A stretch of 64,000 bases of DNA from CBDUEF01 sp018063485 (GCA_037045435.1 JBAOID010000016.1:124001-188000); one strand, 5' to 3'. Counted from the first letter of the stretch, positions 48,375-58,275 are shown. The notes: a model not told the origin generated them from the sequence alone. Made by a program: numbers and translations.

Positions 48375-48939
48375 ATGTCGATCTTGGGATGGTTGGCGGT
48401 CCTGATCGTGGCGGGGGGATGTGTGTCGCCGGTGTCGGGACACAAGTTGTCGTGGCGGACACTGTCCCGGGGATTAACGAGCGGATTGGAGTCAACCGCG
48501 CCGGGACGTGGTGCGAGGCGAAGTGGAGTTCCTCAAGCTCTGGGCGGAACACGCGGCGGATGTGAATCGACCGGCGCTGCCTCCGGTCGTCGATTTTGAG
48601 AAGGAGATGGTGGTGGTGGTGGCGATGGGAAATCGCCCGACAGGCGGGTATCTGACGGAGGTGGTCGACGTGGAATTGAAGGGGAGAACGCTCAAGGTGT
48701 TGGTGGCCGAACGGGCGCCCACCCCCGGGGTGATCCAGGTTCAACGCGAGACACAGCCTTTTCAGTTTGTGGTGCTTCCGGCGGTGAGCGGCCGGGTCGA
48801 ATTCCGAACGGTTCATGAAGCGGCGAAGCAGGCACCGAAAGGGAAGCGGGATGGGGATGCCTCGGACCGTGGGCGCGAGGCGCCCAAGGCCCGCCCCGCG
48901 CGCCCGCCGAGTCCCTCTCCTCCCCGCGAGGTGCCGTGA
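48375..48939 (+). CDS. PrcB-like C-terminal domain lipoprotein (one frameshift)
   Basis: MSILGWLAVLIVAGGC is a signal peptide ending in a lipobox-like VAGGC, so the protein may be lipidated. After a frame change near 48505 the domain follows: EVEFLKLWAEHAADVNRPAL, PPVVDFEKEMVVVVAMGNRP, TGGYLTEVVDVELKGRTLKV. This is the PrcB_C pattern (VDF.KEMVV.V..G..PTGGY), named from a protease complex subunit of treponemes. A basic, Pro-rich tail ends it. Role unknown; note two protease genes downstream (CHAT, subtilase). Confidence 0.65.
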
Positions 48940-48965
48940 AATAGGGACAGGAATGTGCCGCAATC

Positions 48966-49006
48966 GGTTCCCGAGGTTTTTCATAGAATTCCGGAGGTTC
49001 CCGAGG
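48966..49006. repeat. 11-base direct repeat upstream of the CHAT gene
   Basis: GGTTCCCGAGG occurs at 48966-48976 and 48996-49006, start-to-start 30 bases (three helical turns), 46-86 bases before the CHAT ATG. A related AAGGTTCCGA lies at about 51011-51020 before the next gene. Candidate operator. Confidence 0.4.
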
Positions 49007-49051
49007 AAAACGGAGGAGCGATTCACGAAACCTGGAGGCAAGGCGACATCC

Positions 49052-50941
49052 ATGAAGCAAAACGCATCGTGTGAGGCGGCTGGGGGCGACCCGATCGGGG
49101 GCGGATTGAAGGGCATCGTGGTGTCGCGGCATCGGCAGCGGCAATTGGAGATCGCCCTCTACTCGGGCAGCCTCACTGCTGTGCCCAGTCGGGCCTATCT
49201 CCTGGGTCTGTTCCAAGGCGTGGCGCCCGCAGGTGCGGCGTACGCCGTGGACACCCTGATGGGCGAGGCGGTGAGTGACTTCGTTCGAAGGCGGATGCTC
49301 AGCGGACGGCTGGGGGAGATCTTCATTGTTCCGAAGGGGAGATCCTTCGTGCTGGCGGATCATGTCATCTTTGTTGGGCTGGGAGCGTTCGACCGGTTTC
49401 AAGGAACTCTGGCTTCCGATGGTGAGGATGCGATGCGGCTCGTCTGTGAAAGCGTGGTGCGAACCTGTCTTCACGCGAATATCGAGGAATTCGCGACCGT
49501 GCTTTTGGGTGGGTCCGCGGCTTCCGGGACGGAGGAGGCGGTGGGGATCTTCATCCGGAGCTTTCTGGAAGCCTTGAATGCCGCGGATCCGCAGCGTCGG
49601 ATTCGCAAGGTCACGCTTTGCGAGAACGAGGCGGGGCGGATGGAGGCGATTCGGACGGAACTCCTGCGTTTGGCGACGACGGACATGTTCGAGGATGTGG
49701 AGTTGGAGTTGCGGGATCTGCCGACGCTGGGTGTGTCGGCGCCCGAAGCCGTGAGTCGGGTGGGAGCGACTCCGCGTCGACCGAGTCCGATCTACCTGTT
49801 GACACGGATGTTTGAGGGAGGTGCGGACGGTGTGAGTGGGGTGAGGGTGACGAAGGGTACCCCGCGGCGGCGGAAGACGGTCGAGATGCGTGAACTCGAG
49901 TTGGAGACATCCCTGCTTTTGCCGGAGAGCAAAGCGGCCATCCTGACGGTTCGACGTCGGATCACCCTGGCGGGCAAGGACGCGGTGCTTTCCAAGATCG
50001 GAGCGGGAGGCTTTTCCGAGACGGTGCTCGAAGAGATCGGTGCTGGCCTGGTGAACCTGACTTTCGACCCGGAGACGCGGGATGAGGTTCTCGAGCGCGC
50101 TCGGAAGTACCGGGATCGGCCTCTGGTGGTGGTGCACGATCAGGTGGCATCCCAACTCCCCTGGGAGGCCTTTCGGTACAAGGATTGGCGGCCGGCTTTG
50201 GAGGCGGGTGTCTGCCGGCAACACCTGGACGCGAACCTGTCCGTTGCCAAGTGGATCGAGGAACGGGCCGTCGCGCCCACCCTCGAGGTTCTTTTGATCA
50301 CCAATCCGACCGAAGACCTCGAGGGAGCCGAGACGGAAGGCGCGATGATCCGCGAGTTGTTGAGCAGTGTGCCCAACGTGAGTCTGACCGAACGTCGCGG
50401 GAGTGCGGCAACGAGGGACCAGTTGCTGAAGGATTTCCGAACCGGACGATTCGACGCGATTCACTATGCCGGGCACGCGTTCTTTTCCGCGGAGCAACCG
50501 GGACGTTCCGGGCTGCTCTGTGCCGGACATCAGGTGCTCAGTGGGGTGGACGTGGCGACCCTCAGCCACCTTCCATCCCTGGTTTTTTTCAACGCCTGTG
50601 AAGCAGGGCGGATTCGAGGGGGCAAAGGGCTGGATCGCCGTCCGGGACTTTCCCCGCCGGGCTCGCGTCGAGGGCAGGTGACCCAGGCCTTTGAAAATCT
50701 GAGCGTCGCGGCGGCTTTTATCCGCGGCGGGGTGGCAAATTTCCTGGGAACCTACTGGCCTGTGGGAGACCGGCCCGCGGCGGCGTTCAGCGGTCGGCTT
50801 TATCCCGCGCTCGTGGAAGGGCGGACCCTCGGCGATGCGGTCCTGGAAGCGCGGCAGGCCGTGGAGCGGGCGAAGTCCGCCGACTGGGCCGACTATGTCT
50901 TCTACGGAAACCCCGATTTTGTCCTTAAGAAAAAATCCTGA
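49052..50941 (+). CDS. CHAT-domain cysteine protease with macro/M17N-like N-terminal region
   Basis: An intact 629-residue protein from ATG 49052. Residues about 400-629 form the CHAT (caspase-like) domain: VSLTERRGSAATRDQLLKDF, then FDAIHYAGHAFF with the catalytic His at about 475, then LPSLVFFNACEAGRIRGGK with the catalytic Cys at about 516, then VAAAFIRGGVANFLGTYWPV. Residues about 45-200 (DTLMGEAVSDFVRRRMLSGR, IFIVPKGRSFVLADHVIFVG, EFATVLLGGSAASGTEEAVG) look to me like the macro-type N-terminal domain of M17 aminopeptidases. No TPR repeats, signal peptide or membrane helix. CHAT proteases in bacteria are often triggered by a partner sensor; no evident partner gene is adjacent. Confidence 0.8.
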   Translation: MKQNASCEAAGGDPIGGGLKGIVVSRHRQRQLEIALYSGSLTAVPSRAYLLGLFQGVAPAGAAYAVDTLMGEAVSDFVRRRMLSGRLGEIFIVPKGRSFVLADHVIFVGLGAFDRFQGTLASDGEDAMRLVCESVVRTCLHANIEEFATVLLGGSAASGTEEAVGIFIRSFLEALNAADPQRRIRKVTLCENEAGRMEAIRTELLRLATTDMFEDVELELRDLPTLGVSAPEAVSRVGATPRRPSPIYLLTRMFEGGADGVSGVRVTKGTPRRRKTVEMRELELETSLLLPESKAAILTVRRRITLAGKDAVLSKIGAGGFSETVLEEIGAGLVNLTFDPETRDEVLERARKYRDRPLVVVHDQVASQLPWEAFRYKDWRPALEAGVCRQHLDANLSVAKWIEERAVAPTLEVLLITNPTEDLEGAETEGAMIRELLSSVPNVSLTERRGSAATRDQLLKDFRTGRFDAIHYAGHAFFSAEQPGRSGLLCAGHQVLSGVDVATLSHLPSLVFFNACEAGRIRGGKGLDRRPGLSPPGSRRGQVTQAFENLSVAAAFIRGGVANFLGTYWPVGDRPAAAFSGRLYPALVEGRTLGDAVLEARQAVERAKSADWADYVFYGNPDFVLKKKS

Positions 50942-51110
50942 ATTGTTGGGTTTTTTTGGCGGTTTTCGAAGAATGCAGCGGTTGAGTGGATGAACTGCCT
51001 AGTGAAATTCCTAAGGTTCCGATTTGACATGGGGGAATCGGTTTCCTTTCCTTTGGAAGTTTTTGGGAGCTTGAAAATGCTCCGAGACGTAGCCCAAAAC
51101 CGCTCCACTC

Positions 51111-51780
51111 GTGAAAATTTACTCCTCTCGCTTTGTTTGGTGCCGTGCTGGCGGCCTCGGCGTTACCGTTGTTCGCCGCGGGAAGTGCGGTCTCGACAGG
51201 CACGAGTGCTCCGCCATCGACCCTGGGGATTTACACGCTGACGCCGTTTCAATACGACGATCCTCGGGTTGGGTTTGTGAACGACGTGCCTTCGCCGCTG
51301 GGCGGGGACGTTTTGTTCAGTTCCTCGATGGAGGTGATGACGGTGGGGGTGGAGTGGGGAACGTGGAGCCATGGGTATTCCGGCGACGTCTATGCCGTGG
51401 ACTTGCAGGTTCTCAACGTCAACAGCCAGTACGAGGTCACGTTGACGCTGCCGCCAGAGACGGGCGCATTTCTTTTCTACGCGGAGCCTTCGTTTGATGG
51501 CGAATTCACCATTTCCGCTCGGCTCGACGATGGGACGCTCCTCACTCAGGAGGTGCAAGGGACCCAAGGGGCTGCTGGATTTGGTTTCCTGGCCCCCGAC
51601 GGCGGGTCCTTGTCGTCCATCACCGTTCTCAGCGAGATCGCGAACATCGATTTCGCCATCGGCGAGTTCAGCATTGCTCGGACGACGGCGCTGGTTCCCG
51701 AAACGGGAACGACCATGGCGGGCATCGTGGCGATCGGATTCGCGTTGGCTCCGATCCTGCGTCGGTTCCGGAAGAAATGA
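51111..51780 (+). CDS. Surface protein with VPETG-type C-terminal sorting signal
   Basis: The mature protein reads TLGIYTLTPFQYDDPRVGFV, a beta-rich chain, and ends VPETGTTMAGIVAIGFALAP, then ILRRFRKK. The motif, a single membrane helix and a basic tail form a variant of the PEP-CTERM/VPDSG-CTERM signals processed by exosortase in verrucomicrobia. The signal peptide (GAVLAASALPLFAAG) is in frame; a one-base deletion in TCTCGC near 51128 would connect it to GTG 51111 as VKIYSSA. About 222 residues. No exosortase is in the window. Confidence 0.72.
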
Positions 51781-52175
51781 CCGAACACGGGCGCTTTGCC
51801 CTGGGTAAGGATCGGGAGTTCGATTTCTGGGAGGGATTTCATCGGGGCCAAGGTTTCGGGAGAACACCCTAGCCCCAGGTGTTCACGGTGGAGGGGGTGA
51901 GTCGACGTCGCGGCAGGGGCTTGATCGAGCCGTCTTGAGAGCGCACTTCCTGGTGGATTTCCTTAAGTTTTCTCCAATTCGCGATGCTGCGTTCAAGGCG
52001 CGTGGCACAGGGGAGAGATGGGTTTCCTGCTTGATTCCGCAGTCCCGCCTAGGAAGCTAGATCGTGCTTCCGAAGCCGCGACCTTCGGTTCCCGCCGCCC
52101 AGTTCGATCGGCGGGCCGCGGCTTCGGCGGGTGCGTGTTTTGGATTCTTGAGACCCAACTCAACTCTACCTACCC
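51781..52175. other. 395-base leader region before the subtilase gene
   Basis: No gene recognised. It holds the large two-part hairpin described at 52070-52127 and the promoter of the subtilase gene. Confidence 0.5.
52070..52127 (+). promoter_or_regulatory. Two-part long hairpin upstream of the subtilase gene
   Basis: CCGAAGCCGCG (52070-52080) pairs perfectly with CGCGGCTTCGG (52117-52127). Inside it CCCGCCG (52091-52097) pairs with CGGCGGG (52109-52115). The structure ends 48 bases before the ATG, so it would sit in the 5' leader. No T run follows, so a structured leader or a repeat relic is more likely than a terminator. Confidence 0.5.
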
Positions 52176-55100
52176 ATGTCTATGCGCTCGTTGGTGCTGA
52201 TTGCGGCGTTGTCGTCGGGATTATTCGCTGTTGAAGGACCGGCGTTCGGCGCTGTGCCTGAATCGGTCCTGGCCCGCCCGGCCCTTCAAAAAATTCACCC
52301 GAGCCTGCGGGTTCAGGGGGTTCAGGCCAATGTGTTGGTCCGTCTGGAGGATCCTCCGCTGGTGTCGCGCCTGGGGAAGAATGCGAAGCAACTGGGATTC
52401 AAGCTGAGCCGCGAGGAGCAGATCGCCTACGTCAAGGAATTGCGTGCCAAACAGGTGGCTGTTGCGAAGCTTGTTCGCGCCGGAGGCGGACAGGTGGTGG
52501 GTCACCTGACCGCGTCACAGAATGCGGTTCTTGCGGTGGTCAATACCGATCAACTGGCCGCGATTTCAGAGATCGCCGATGTCACGACGATTCGGCCGGT
52601 CGTCGATTCGCAGATCGAATTGGCGGAGACGGTTCCACAGATCGGCGCGGCATCGGTTCATAGCGGCGGCGTGACGGGTGAGGGAATTCGGGTTGCGGTC
52701 CTGGACTCAGGCATTGATTACACCCACCGGAATTTTGGCGGGCCCGGGACGCTGGAAGCCTATGCCCAGGCCTATGGCGCCGGGACGTCGGATCCCTTGA
52801 ACACGACGCGGGACGGGTTGTTCCCCACGGACAAAGTCATTGGCGGTTGGGACTTCGTGGGTGAGGTTTGGCCCAACGGGCCGGGCGAGGATTCGGACCC
52901 GATTGAGCCCGACGAAGACCCGATTGATTTCGGAACGCATGGTTCCCATGTGGCGGACATCATTGCCGGGGCGAGCCTCGACGGGACCCACAAGGGGGTG
53001 GCGCCGGGTGCAAAGCTTTACGCGTTCAAGGTGTGCAGCGCTGTGGCCACGGCCTGCAATGGCTTCGCCATCCTTCTTGGCCTGGACGCCTGCCTTCATC
53101 CGGACTCGCCGGACTTGAGCTTGGAATTGGCGGACGAAGGGGGGCTGCTTTCCGCCATCGAGAATCCTGTCGACGTCATCAACATGTCGCTCGGGTCGGT
53201 CTATGGACAAATCCAGGACGACAAAGCCTACGTGGTCCAGTTGCTTTCGGATTTCGGCATCACGGTGGTGACGGCCGCGGGGAATGCCGGCGATCGGCCC
53301 TATGTCATGGATGCACCGAGTGTGGCTCCGGGCAGTATCAGCGTGGCGGAGACCCGGGTTGCTGGGGCCAAGGCGTATTCGATCAAGACCACGGCGGTCA
53401 GCAATCGAGGTGGTGTGGGAACGCTTCAGACGATCGCGAACACGGCGGACATTGTGTGGGCGGAGGTGGATCACCCGGTTCAAGGGGTTGGCCTCGCCCT
53501 GGGTCGAGGCTGTCCTACAGACCCCTACCCGGTCGCAACATCCGAGATCGCCGGCAAGGTTGCCGTGATCGACCGTGGATTATGCTCCGTCAGTGAAAAG
53601 GTGGATCGTGCCGCACAGGCCGGGGCGGTGGGGGTAGTCATCGTCAATAACTTGGCCGGAGATCCACCCACCTTCAGCCAGGGGGACGGCAGTCAGTTTG
53701 TTCCGACGCTGGTGGTGACTCGTACGGACGGCACGACGCTCAAGTCTTTGCTGATCCGGTCCCCGCGGGCTCAGATCGCCTTCGGACCTTCGCAGTACGC
53801 CCCCCTGGTGGGCAGCATGGTCGCCACGTCGTCGCGTGGTCCCAGTGTTTCGTTCCAATCGATCAAGCCTGAAATCGGCGCGCCGGGTGCCTCGGTTTCC
53901 GCTGAGGCTGGAACCGGTTCGGTGGAAACGCCGTTCGGTGGGACGTCGGGAGCGACTCCGGTGATTGCGGGCGCGGCGGCGCTCCTCCAAAGCGCGTCGC
54001 TTGCCGAATCGGGCCTCTACTGGGCGCCCTGGGCGGTCAAAGCCCTTCTGATGAACAACGCGGAGCCGAACATTTTGATCAATCCGGTATCGCAACCCGG
54101 AGTTCTGGCTCCGATTACCAGGGTGGGTGCCGGTGAGGTCCGGGTGGATCGGTCTCTCGGCGCGAAGGCCTTTGCCGTGGTGGTTGGGCCGCCCATTGAG
54201 GACGGTGCGCCCGCCGACATCCAAGCGGGAGTTTCGTTCGGTTATGTACCAGCCCTCAAACCGGGGCCCATCGTGATGACGCGAACCATCGAAGTGGTCA
54301 ATCTCACCGAGCAATCCCGGGTTTTCGAGGTCAGCCGGACGTTTCGGTACGCCGATGACCAGGCGACGGGCGCCGTCGCGTTGGATTTTTCCTCGCCGAC
54401 GGTCAGTGTGCCGCCTGAGAGCCAGGCGGAGGTTGAGGTCACTTTGACTTTGGACCCGACCAAACTGCCCAATTGGACCCTCAACGGAGGACTGGAGGGC
54501 GGCAATGGCGGACTGTTGCGAACCCTGGAATTCGACGGGTACATCCGGATCCAGGACTCGGAGGACACCTTGACGCTTCCGTGGCACATCCTGCCGCGGA
54601 AAGCGGCGGATATGGCGGTCAGTTCTGAAACCGTGGATGTGGGTGGCAGCGTTCAGTTGAGCAATCTGAACGGGGCTGTGTCAGGAACGACGGAGGTGTT
54701 TGCCTTGGGTGGAACCAGCGCTTTGGACTATCCCAAGCCGGATGCGTTCGGCTTCAACGAAGCCCTGCCGGATCTCAAGGCGGCCGGCATTCGCTTGGCC
54801 GGCACCCAGTTGGAGTTCGCCCTCGCGTTTCATCATGAGTGGAGCCATCCGGCCACGCCGGTGGGTGGACTCATCTTCATTGATGTCGACCTCGACGGTT
54901 TCGAGGATTTGATGCTGCTCACCACCGAGGCCACGGGTGCGGGGTCTGCGGAAGTCGTGGTGGAGGATTTGAATGCGCCGGAGGGCGAGGAGACCTTGGG
55001 GGTTTTTCCTCTCGATGCGGATCTCAACGCCTCCACGATGATCCTTCGCGTCCCCCTGAGCGTCTTGGGACTCACGGCCACAAGCACCGTCGATTGGGTG

Positions 55101-55385
55101 CCGGCTGCCTGGGACAACTACTTCACCGGAAACTTCTCCGACTTCATTTTCGACGAAGAGAACTTCTTCCTGCGTCACACGCTCGGGCAGCTACGCTATG
55201 TCGTCCCGGGGTCCCAGACGAAGACCGTGGCGATGGGCGGGACCATACCTCTCGAAGTCCTCGCTGGCCCCAGTGGCGAATCGCCGTCGCCGTCGCAAAC
55301 GGGATTCTTGCTGGTCCACCGTCAGGCGGTGCCGGAACGGGGCTCGGACATTGTCGAGGTCGGCCCCACCGCCAACGAGCAATAA
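52176..55385 (+). CDS. Exported subtilisin-like serine protease (S8) with PA domain
   Basis: An intact 1069-residue protein. Signal peptide MSMRSLVLIAALSSGLFAVE; inhibitor I9-like propeptide about 50-140; catalytic triad Asp177 (VAVLDSGIDYTH), His255 (DFGTHGSHVADIIAG) and Ser591 (GGTSGATPVIAGAAALL). A PA insert lies between them (EIAGKVAVIDRGLCSVSEKV, GAVGVVIVNN). Beyond 620 are beta-sandwich domains (TRTIEVVNLTEQSRVFEVSR) and a C-terminal extension without sorting signal. The order resembles Vpr/lactocepin-type proteases. It should be secreted or periplasmic and degrade proteins. Confidence 0.93.
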   Translation: MSMRSLVLIAALSSGLFAVEGPAFGAVPESVLARPALQKIHPSLRVQGVQANVLVRLEDPPLVSRLGKNAKQLGFKLSREEQIAYVKELRAKQVAVAKLVRAGGGQVVGHLTASQNAVLAVVNTDQLAAISEIADVTTIRPVVDSQIELAETVPQIGAASVHSGGVTGEGIRVAVLDSGIDYTHRNFGGPGTLEAYAQAYGAGTSDPLNTTRDGLFPTDKVIGGWDFVGEVWPNGPGEDSDPIEPDEDPIDFGTHGSHVADIIAGASLDGTHKGVAPGAKLYAFKVCSAVATACNGFAILLGLDACLHPDSPDLSLELADEGGLLSAIENPVDVINMSLGSVYGQIQDDKAYVVQLLSDFGITVVTAAGNAGDRPYVMDAPSVAPGSISVAETRVAGAKAYSIKTTAVSNRGGVGTLQTIANTADIVWAEVDHPVQGVGLALGRGCPTDPYPVATSEIAGKVAVIDRGLCSVSEKVDRAAQAGAVGVVIVNNLAGDPPTFSQGDGSQFVPTLVVTRTDGTTLKSLLIRSPRAQIAFGPSQYAPLVGSMVATSSRGPSVSFQSIKPEIGAPGASVSAEAGTGSVETPFGGTSGATPVIAGAAALLQSASLAESGLYWAPWAVKALLMNNAEPNILINPVSQPGVLAPITRVGAGEVRVDRSLGAKAFAVVVGPPIEDGAPADIQAGVSFGYVPALKPGPIVMTRTIEVVNLTEQSRVFEVSRTFRYADDQATGAVALDFSSPTVSVPPESQAEVEVTLTLDPTKLPNWTLNGGLEGGNGGLLRTLEFDGYIRIQDSEDTLTLPWHILPRKAADMAVSSETVDVGGSVQLSNLNGAVSGTTEVFALGGTSALDYPKPDAFGFNEALPDLKAAGIRLAGTQLEFALAFHHEWSHPATPVGGLIFIDVDLDGFEDLMLLTTEATGAGSAEVVVEDLNAPEGEETLGVFPLDADLNASTMILRVPLSVLGLTATSTVDWVPAAWDNYFTGNFSDFIFDEENFFLRHTLGQLRYVVPGSQTKTVAMGGTIPLEVLAGPSGESPSPSQTGFLLVHRQAVPERGSDIVEVGPTANEQ

Positions 55386-55439
55386 GCTGAGCCTCCCCGG
55401 AACATCCGGGTGCACGGAAGGCCAGCTCTTGGAATTCAA

Positions 55440-55473
55440 CCCTCGCGGCGCCGACGACGCCGCGAGGGTTTTG
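55440..55473 (+). terminator. Rho-independent terminator after the subtilase gene
   Basis: CCCTCGCGGCG and CGCCGCGAGGG pair perfectly over 11 bases around CCGACGA, followed by TTTTG. It lies 54 bases after the subtilase stop and 22 before the stop of the opposing oligogalacturonate lyase gene, so it separates converging transcripts. Confidence 0.88.
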
Positions 55474-55494
55474 TTCGAGGGAGTCTCCGATCGG

Positions 55495-56618
55495 CTAACG
55501 CCAGGCAGGAGTCGGCAGGGATCGAAGATCAATGAGGGCCACCGTCTCGCGAGTTCGACCCGTGTGGAATTGGACGAAGTCGCCTTGGCGATCGAACGAC
55601 GCGTGGGCGTGGACGCGCACCGTGTCGCGGAATGCCCGTGGCCAGGAGGCGCACGTTGCCCGTGGCGGTCTCGCACAACCAGAGGCGTCCCTGCATGTCG
55701 TCGAGGACCAGGACCCGCCCGTCCGGGCGGGCGGCGGCGTGCCAGTAGTTGCCTTCCCGCACAAGCCGCGCCGCGCCGTCCTTCGCGACCATCATCACGC
55801 CGACCTTGTCGTTGATCATGGTCATCTCGCCGGTGTCCCGGCACCCAGGCCTCGTGGGTGATCCATTCCTTCAGCGGCGTGAACCAGTTCGTGGACGCCG
55901 TTCGTGCGTAGAACGGACGGTTCGCCGAACCGTCAGCGTTCACGAGCCACGTCCGCTGTGGCGCGTACCCGCCGGTTTCCCACACGTAGAAAGATCACCG
56001 GATCGGTCGGACTGTGCTGCACGTGCCCGATCCGAAATCCCTGGGTGCACCACCGGTCCGGTACTCGTCCGGTCGCGATATTCATGCAGCCCGACCTCCC
56101 AGTTCGCGGCGTCCCGCTGTTTTCCCGATGGCCAGCCACTGCCCGTCGTGGCTGACCGTCGAGCTGCATGAACCCGCCGACGATGCGGTCCGGGAATCTC
56201 GCCCGATTCCGCGCGGTGCGCGAATGTATTCGAGTCGAAGGCCGAGCACCTCGGCGCCGCGCAGCAGGTAGACCCGGCGGGCATCGCGCGGATCGGGGCA
56301 GGCACTCCCGAGCATTGATCGCCGGGTCGAGTCGGTGCAATTGAGCGATGCGGCCCGATTCGGTTTCGGCGCGTGAACAGCTGGGTGCCGCCGGCGCGGC
56401 TTCCGGATGAAGAGCACGTACCGGTTGTCGGCGGTGAAATTCGAGAAATGGAAATAGAGGTTGTCGGCGGCGTTGGTTCCGGTGGTGAGCTCGTGGATGC
56501 GAATACCCGTGACGGGATCGGAATAGGTTGTCCTCTCCACGCCCCAATCGCGGCCGGCATCCGAGGCCTGGGCGCCTGGTTCCACGAAGGCGAGCATCAG
56601 GAAGCACCATCGGGTCAT
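55495..56618 (-). CDS. Oligogalacturonate lyase family protein (frameshifts)
   Basis: MTRWCFLMLAFVEPGAQASD is a signal peptide. Pieces then give TTYSDPVTGIRIHELTTGTN, LYFHFSNFTADNRYVLFIRK, FRIGHVQHSPTDPVIFYVWE, TWLVNADGSANRPFYART, KEWITHEAWVPG, GVMMVAKDGAARLVREGNYW and HAAARPDGRVLVLDDMQGRL, ending near HASFDRQGDFVQFHTGR. This is a seven-bladed propeller with the HEAW and H.....D...V.F..GR motifs of oligogalacturonate lyase (Ogl). At least five breaks. It would cleave short pectin fragments; about 375 residues. Confidence 0.78.
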
Positions 56619-56831
56619 GGATCGTCCGAGTCGAAGCGCTGACGGAGAATGGTGGCCTTGGTGGGCTGGGCGCGTTGGGAAACGGGCCGGGAGGGCGGGT
56701 GCATTCATGGGAGCAGGAGGGAAGAGTCCCCGAATTTGGCTTCAAAGGAAACTCGGGGTGAACCGGGCGGCAGCGTAAGCACGGATTTCGTGCTGGGCAG
56801 CGGATCTGGGGTGGAGAGATGTTTTGGGACC

Positions 56832-58219
56832 ATGAAATCCGAGGTTGGACGGCTGCCGCACAAGGCGTGGATCGCGCTGCTGGGAGTGGTGTTGGGCGGT
56901 CTCGCCCCGGTCTCGGCGCTGGAGGTGACGGTCGAGGTTGAAGAGGAGCTCTACAAGTACGCGCCCGCCAACAATGGCGCGGGCCCCATGTGGTGCGCCG
57001 GCTCCACGTCGGTGGCGCGGGTGGGCGATGTGGTCTACGCCACCGGTCTCGAAACCATTCCCGGTGCCAAGCCGTTGAACAATTGTCGCTGGGTCCTATG
57101 GCGTCGGAATCAGGAGGGCTGGAAGCGCCTTTACGCGGATGAATCCGGACGGACACGCGAACCGGCTCCGATGGTGGTCACCCGCGACGGCTCGGTCCTG
57201 GTCTCGGCCAATCCGACGCTTTCGCCTCCCGATCGCGAGGGCGGCGGGCCCGCGCGGCCGGAGGTGATCCGATTTAGCGCGTCCGGGTCGGGGCAACCCG
57301 AAACCTGGTTGCCCGAATGGCAGGGTGCGCCTCGCTTCACCGAACACAGCTACCGGAGTTTCGCGGCAGATGGGCAGCGCGGGGAGTGGATTCTGTTTCA
57401 GAACATTGATTACACGCACGCCGAGTGGGTCTTTCGCGATGGGGAAGGCCGGTGGGCAGGGCGGGGTCGACTGGAATGGCCGTGGGGTGCCCAGTACGCC
57501 AAGCCGCAGGCAGTTCGCACCTGTTACCCGTCGGTGGCGTTGCGAGACCGCGCCGTGCACTTCTTTGGAATCAGTGACATTCAGGAGCCGAATCCCGCAT
57601 GGCGGACCTTCAAGAAGGAACTGACGGGAAAGGATTGGGACTACGACTTCCGTCGACTCTTCTACGCATGCGACCCCGGATGTGACTCGCGAAGGGTTTC
57701 GTCCGTGGGTGGAGATCGCCAGTCGCGATGAGACCGGGGGTGGGCTGTGGCCTAGTGACCTGTGGGTGGAACCTAGCGGTGCCGTTCAGCTGTTGTGGAC
57801 CGAACGGGCGATCGACGAACGGCTGAGGTCTCGATTCTTCCCGGATGCCAGGCAATCGCACTCGCTCCGGCACGTCCGGGTGGAAGCGGGGAAGGCTTGG
57901 GTCGCGACGGACCCTCATGGAATCCACCGAGGACCGGCCTGGTCCGATCGCTTCCGCGGCGAGGTTTCATCCGATGCGCGATGGGCGATTGCTCGTCGTC
58001 ACCCATCAGTCCGGGGCCGGTGGTGGCAATCGCATCGCGGAATTGAAGTCGGAAGGCGCTTTGGCGACCGGTGTCGCCGTTCCCTTCGCGCGCGCCTTCA
58101 CCAGCTTCTTCACGGCCACCCCGAGAGCCGGTTCGGAGCCGTCCGAATACCTCGATCTCCTTGGAACGGTTGCTGGAAGTGACAATGCGATTCATTACGC
58201 CCGCGTTCGGATTCGCTGA
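56832..58219 (+). CDS. Exported propeller-like protein of unknown function (frameshifts)
   Basis: MKSEVGRLPHKAWIALLGVV, then LGGLAPVSALE form a signal peptide. The first 280 residues are intact (YKYAPANNGAGPMWCAGSTS, RDGSVLVSANPTLSPPDREG, FAADGQRGEWILFQNIDYTH). It continues in other frames with DVTREGFRPWVEIASRDETG, LWPSDLWVEPSGAVQLLWTE and MRDGRLLVVTHQSGAGGGNR, ending NAIHYARVRIR. Repeating W/DG strands suggest a BNR/sialidase-like propeller. Divergent from the oligogalacturonate lyase across 213 bases, so it may belong to the same plant-polysaccharide unit. No known family assigned. Confidence 0.6.
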
Positions 58220-58275
58220 GGGACTGAGGGTCGAACCTCGCCAGCGCCGGCTCGCGGATCCGCTAGAGTGAATCC

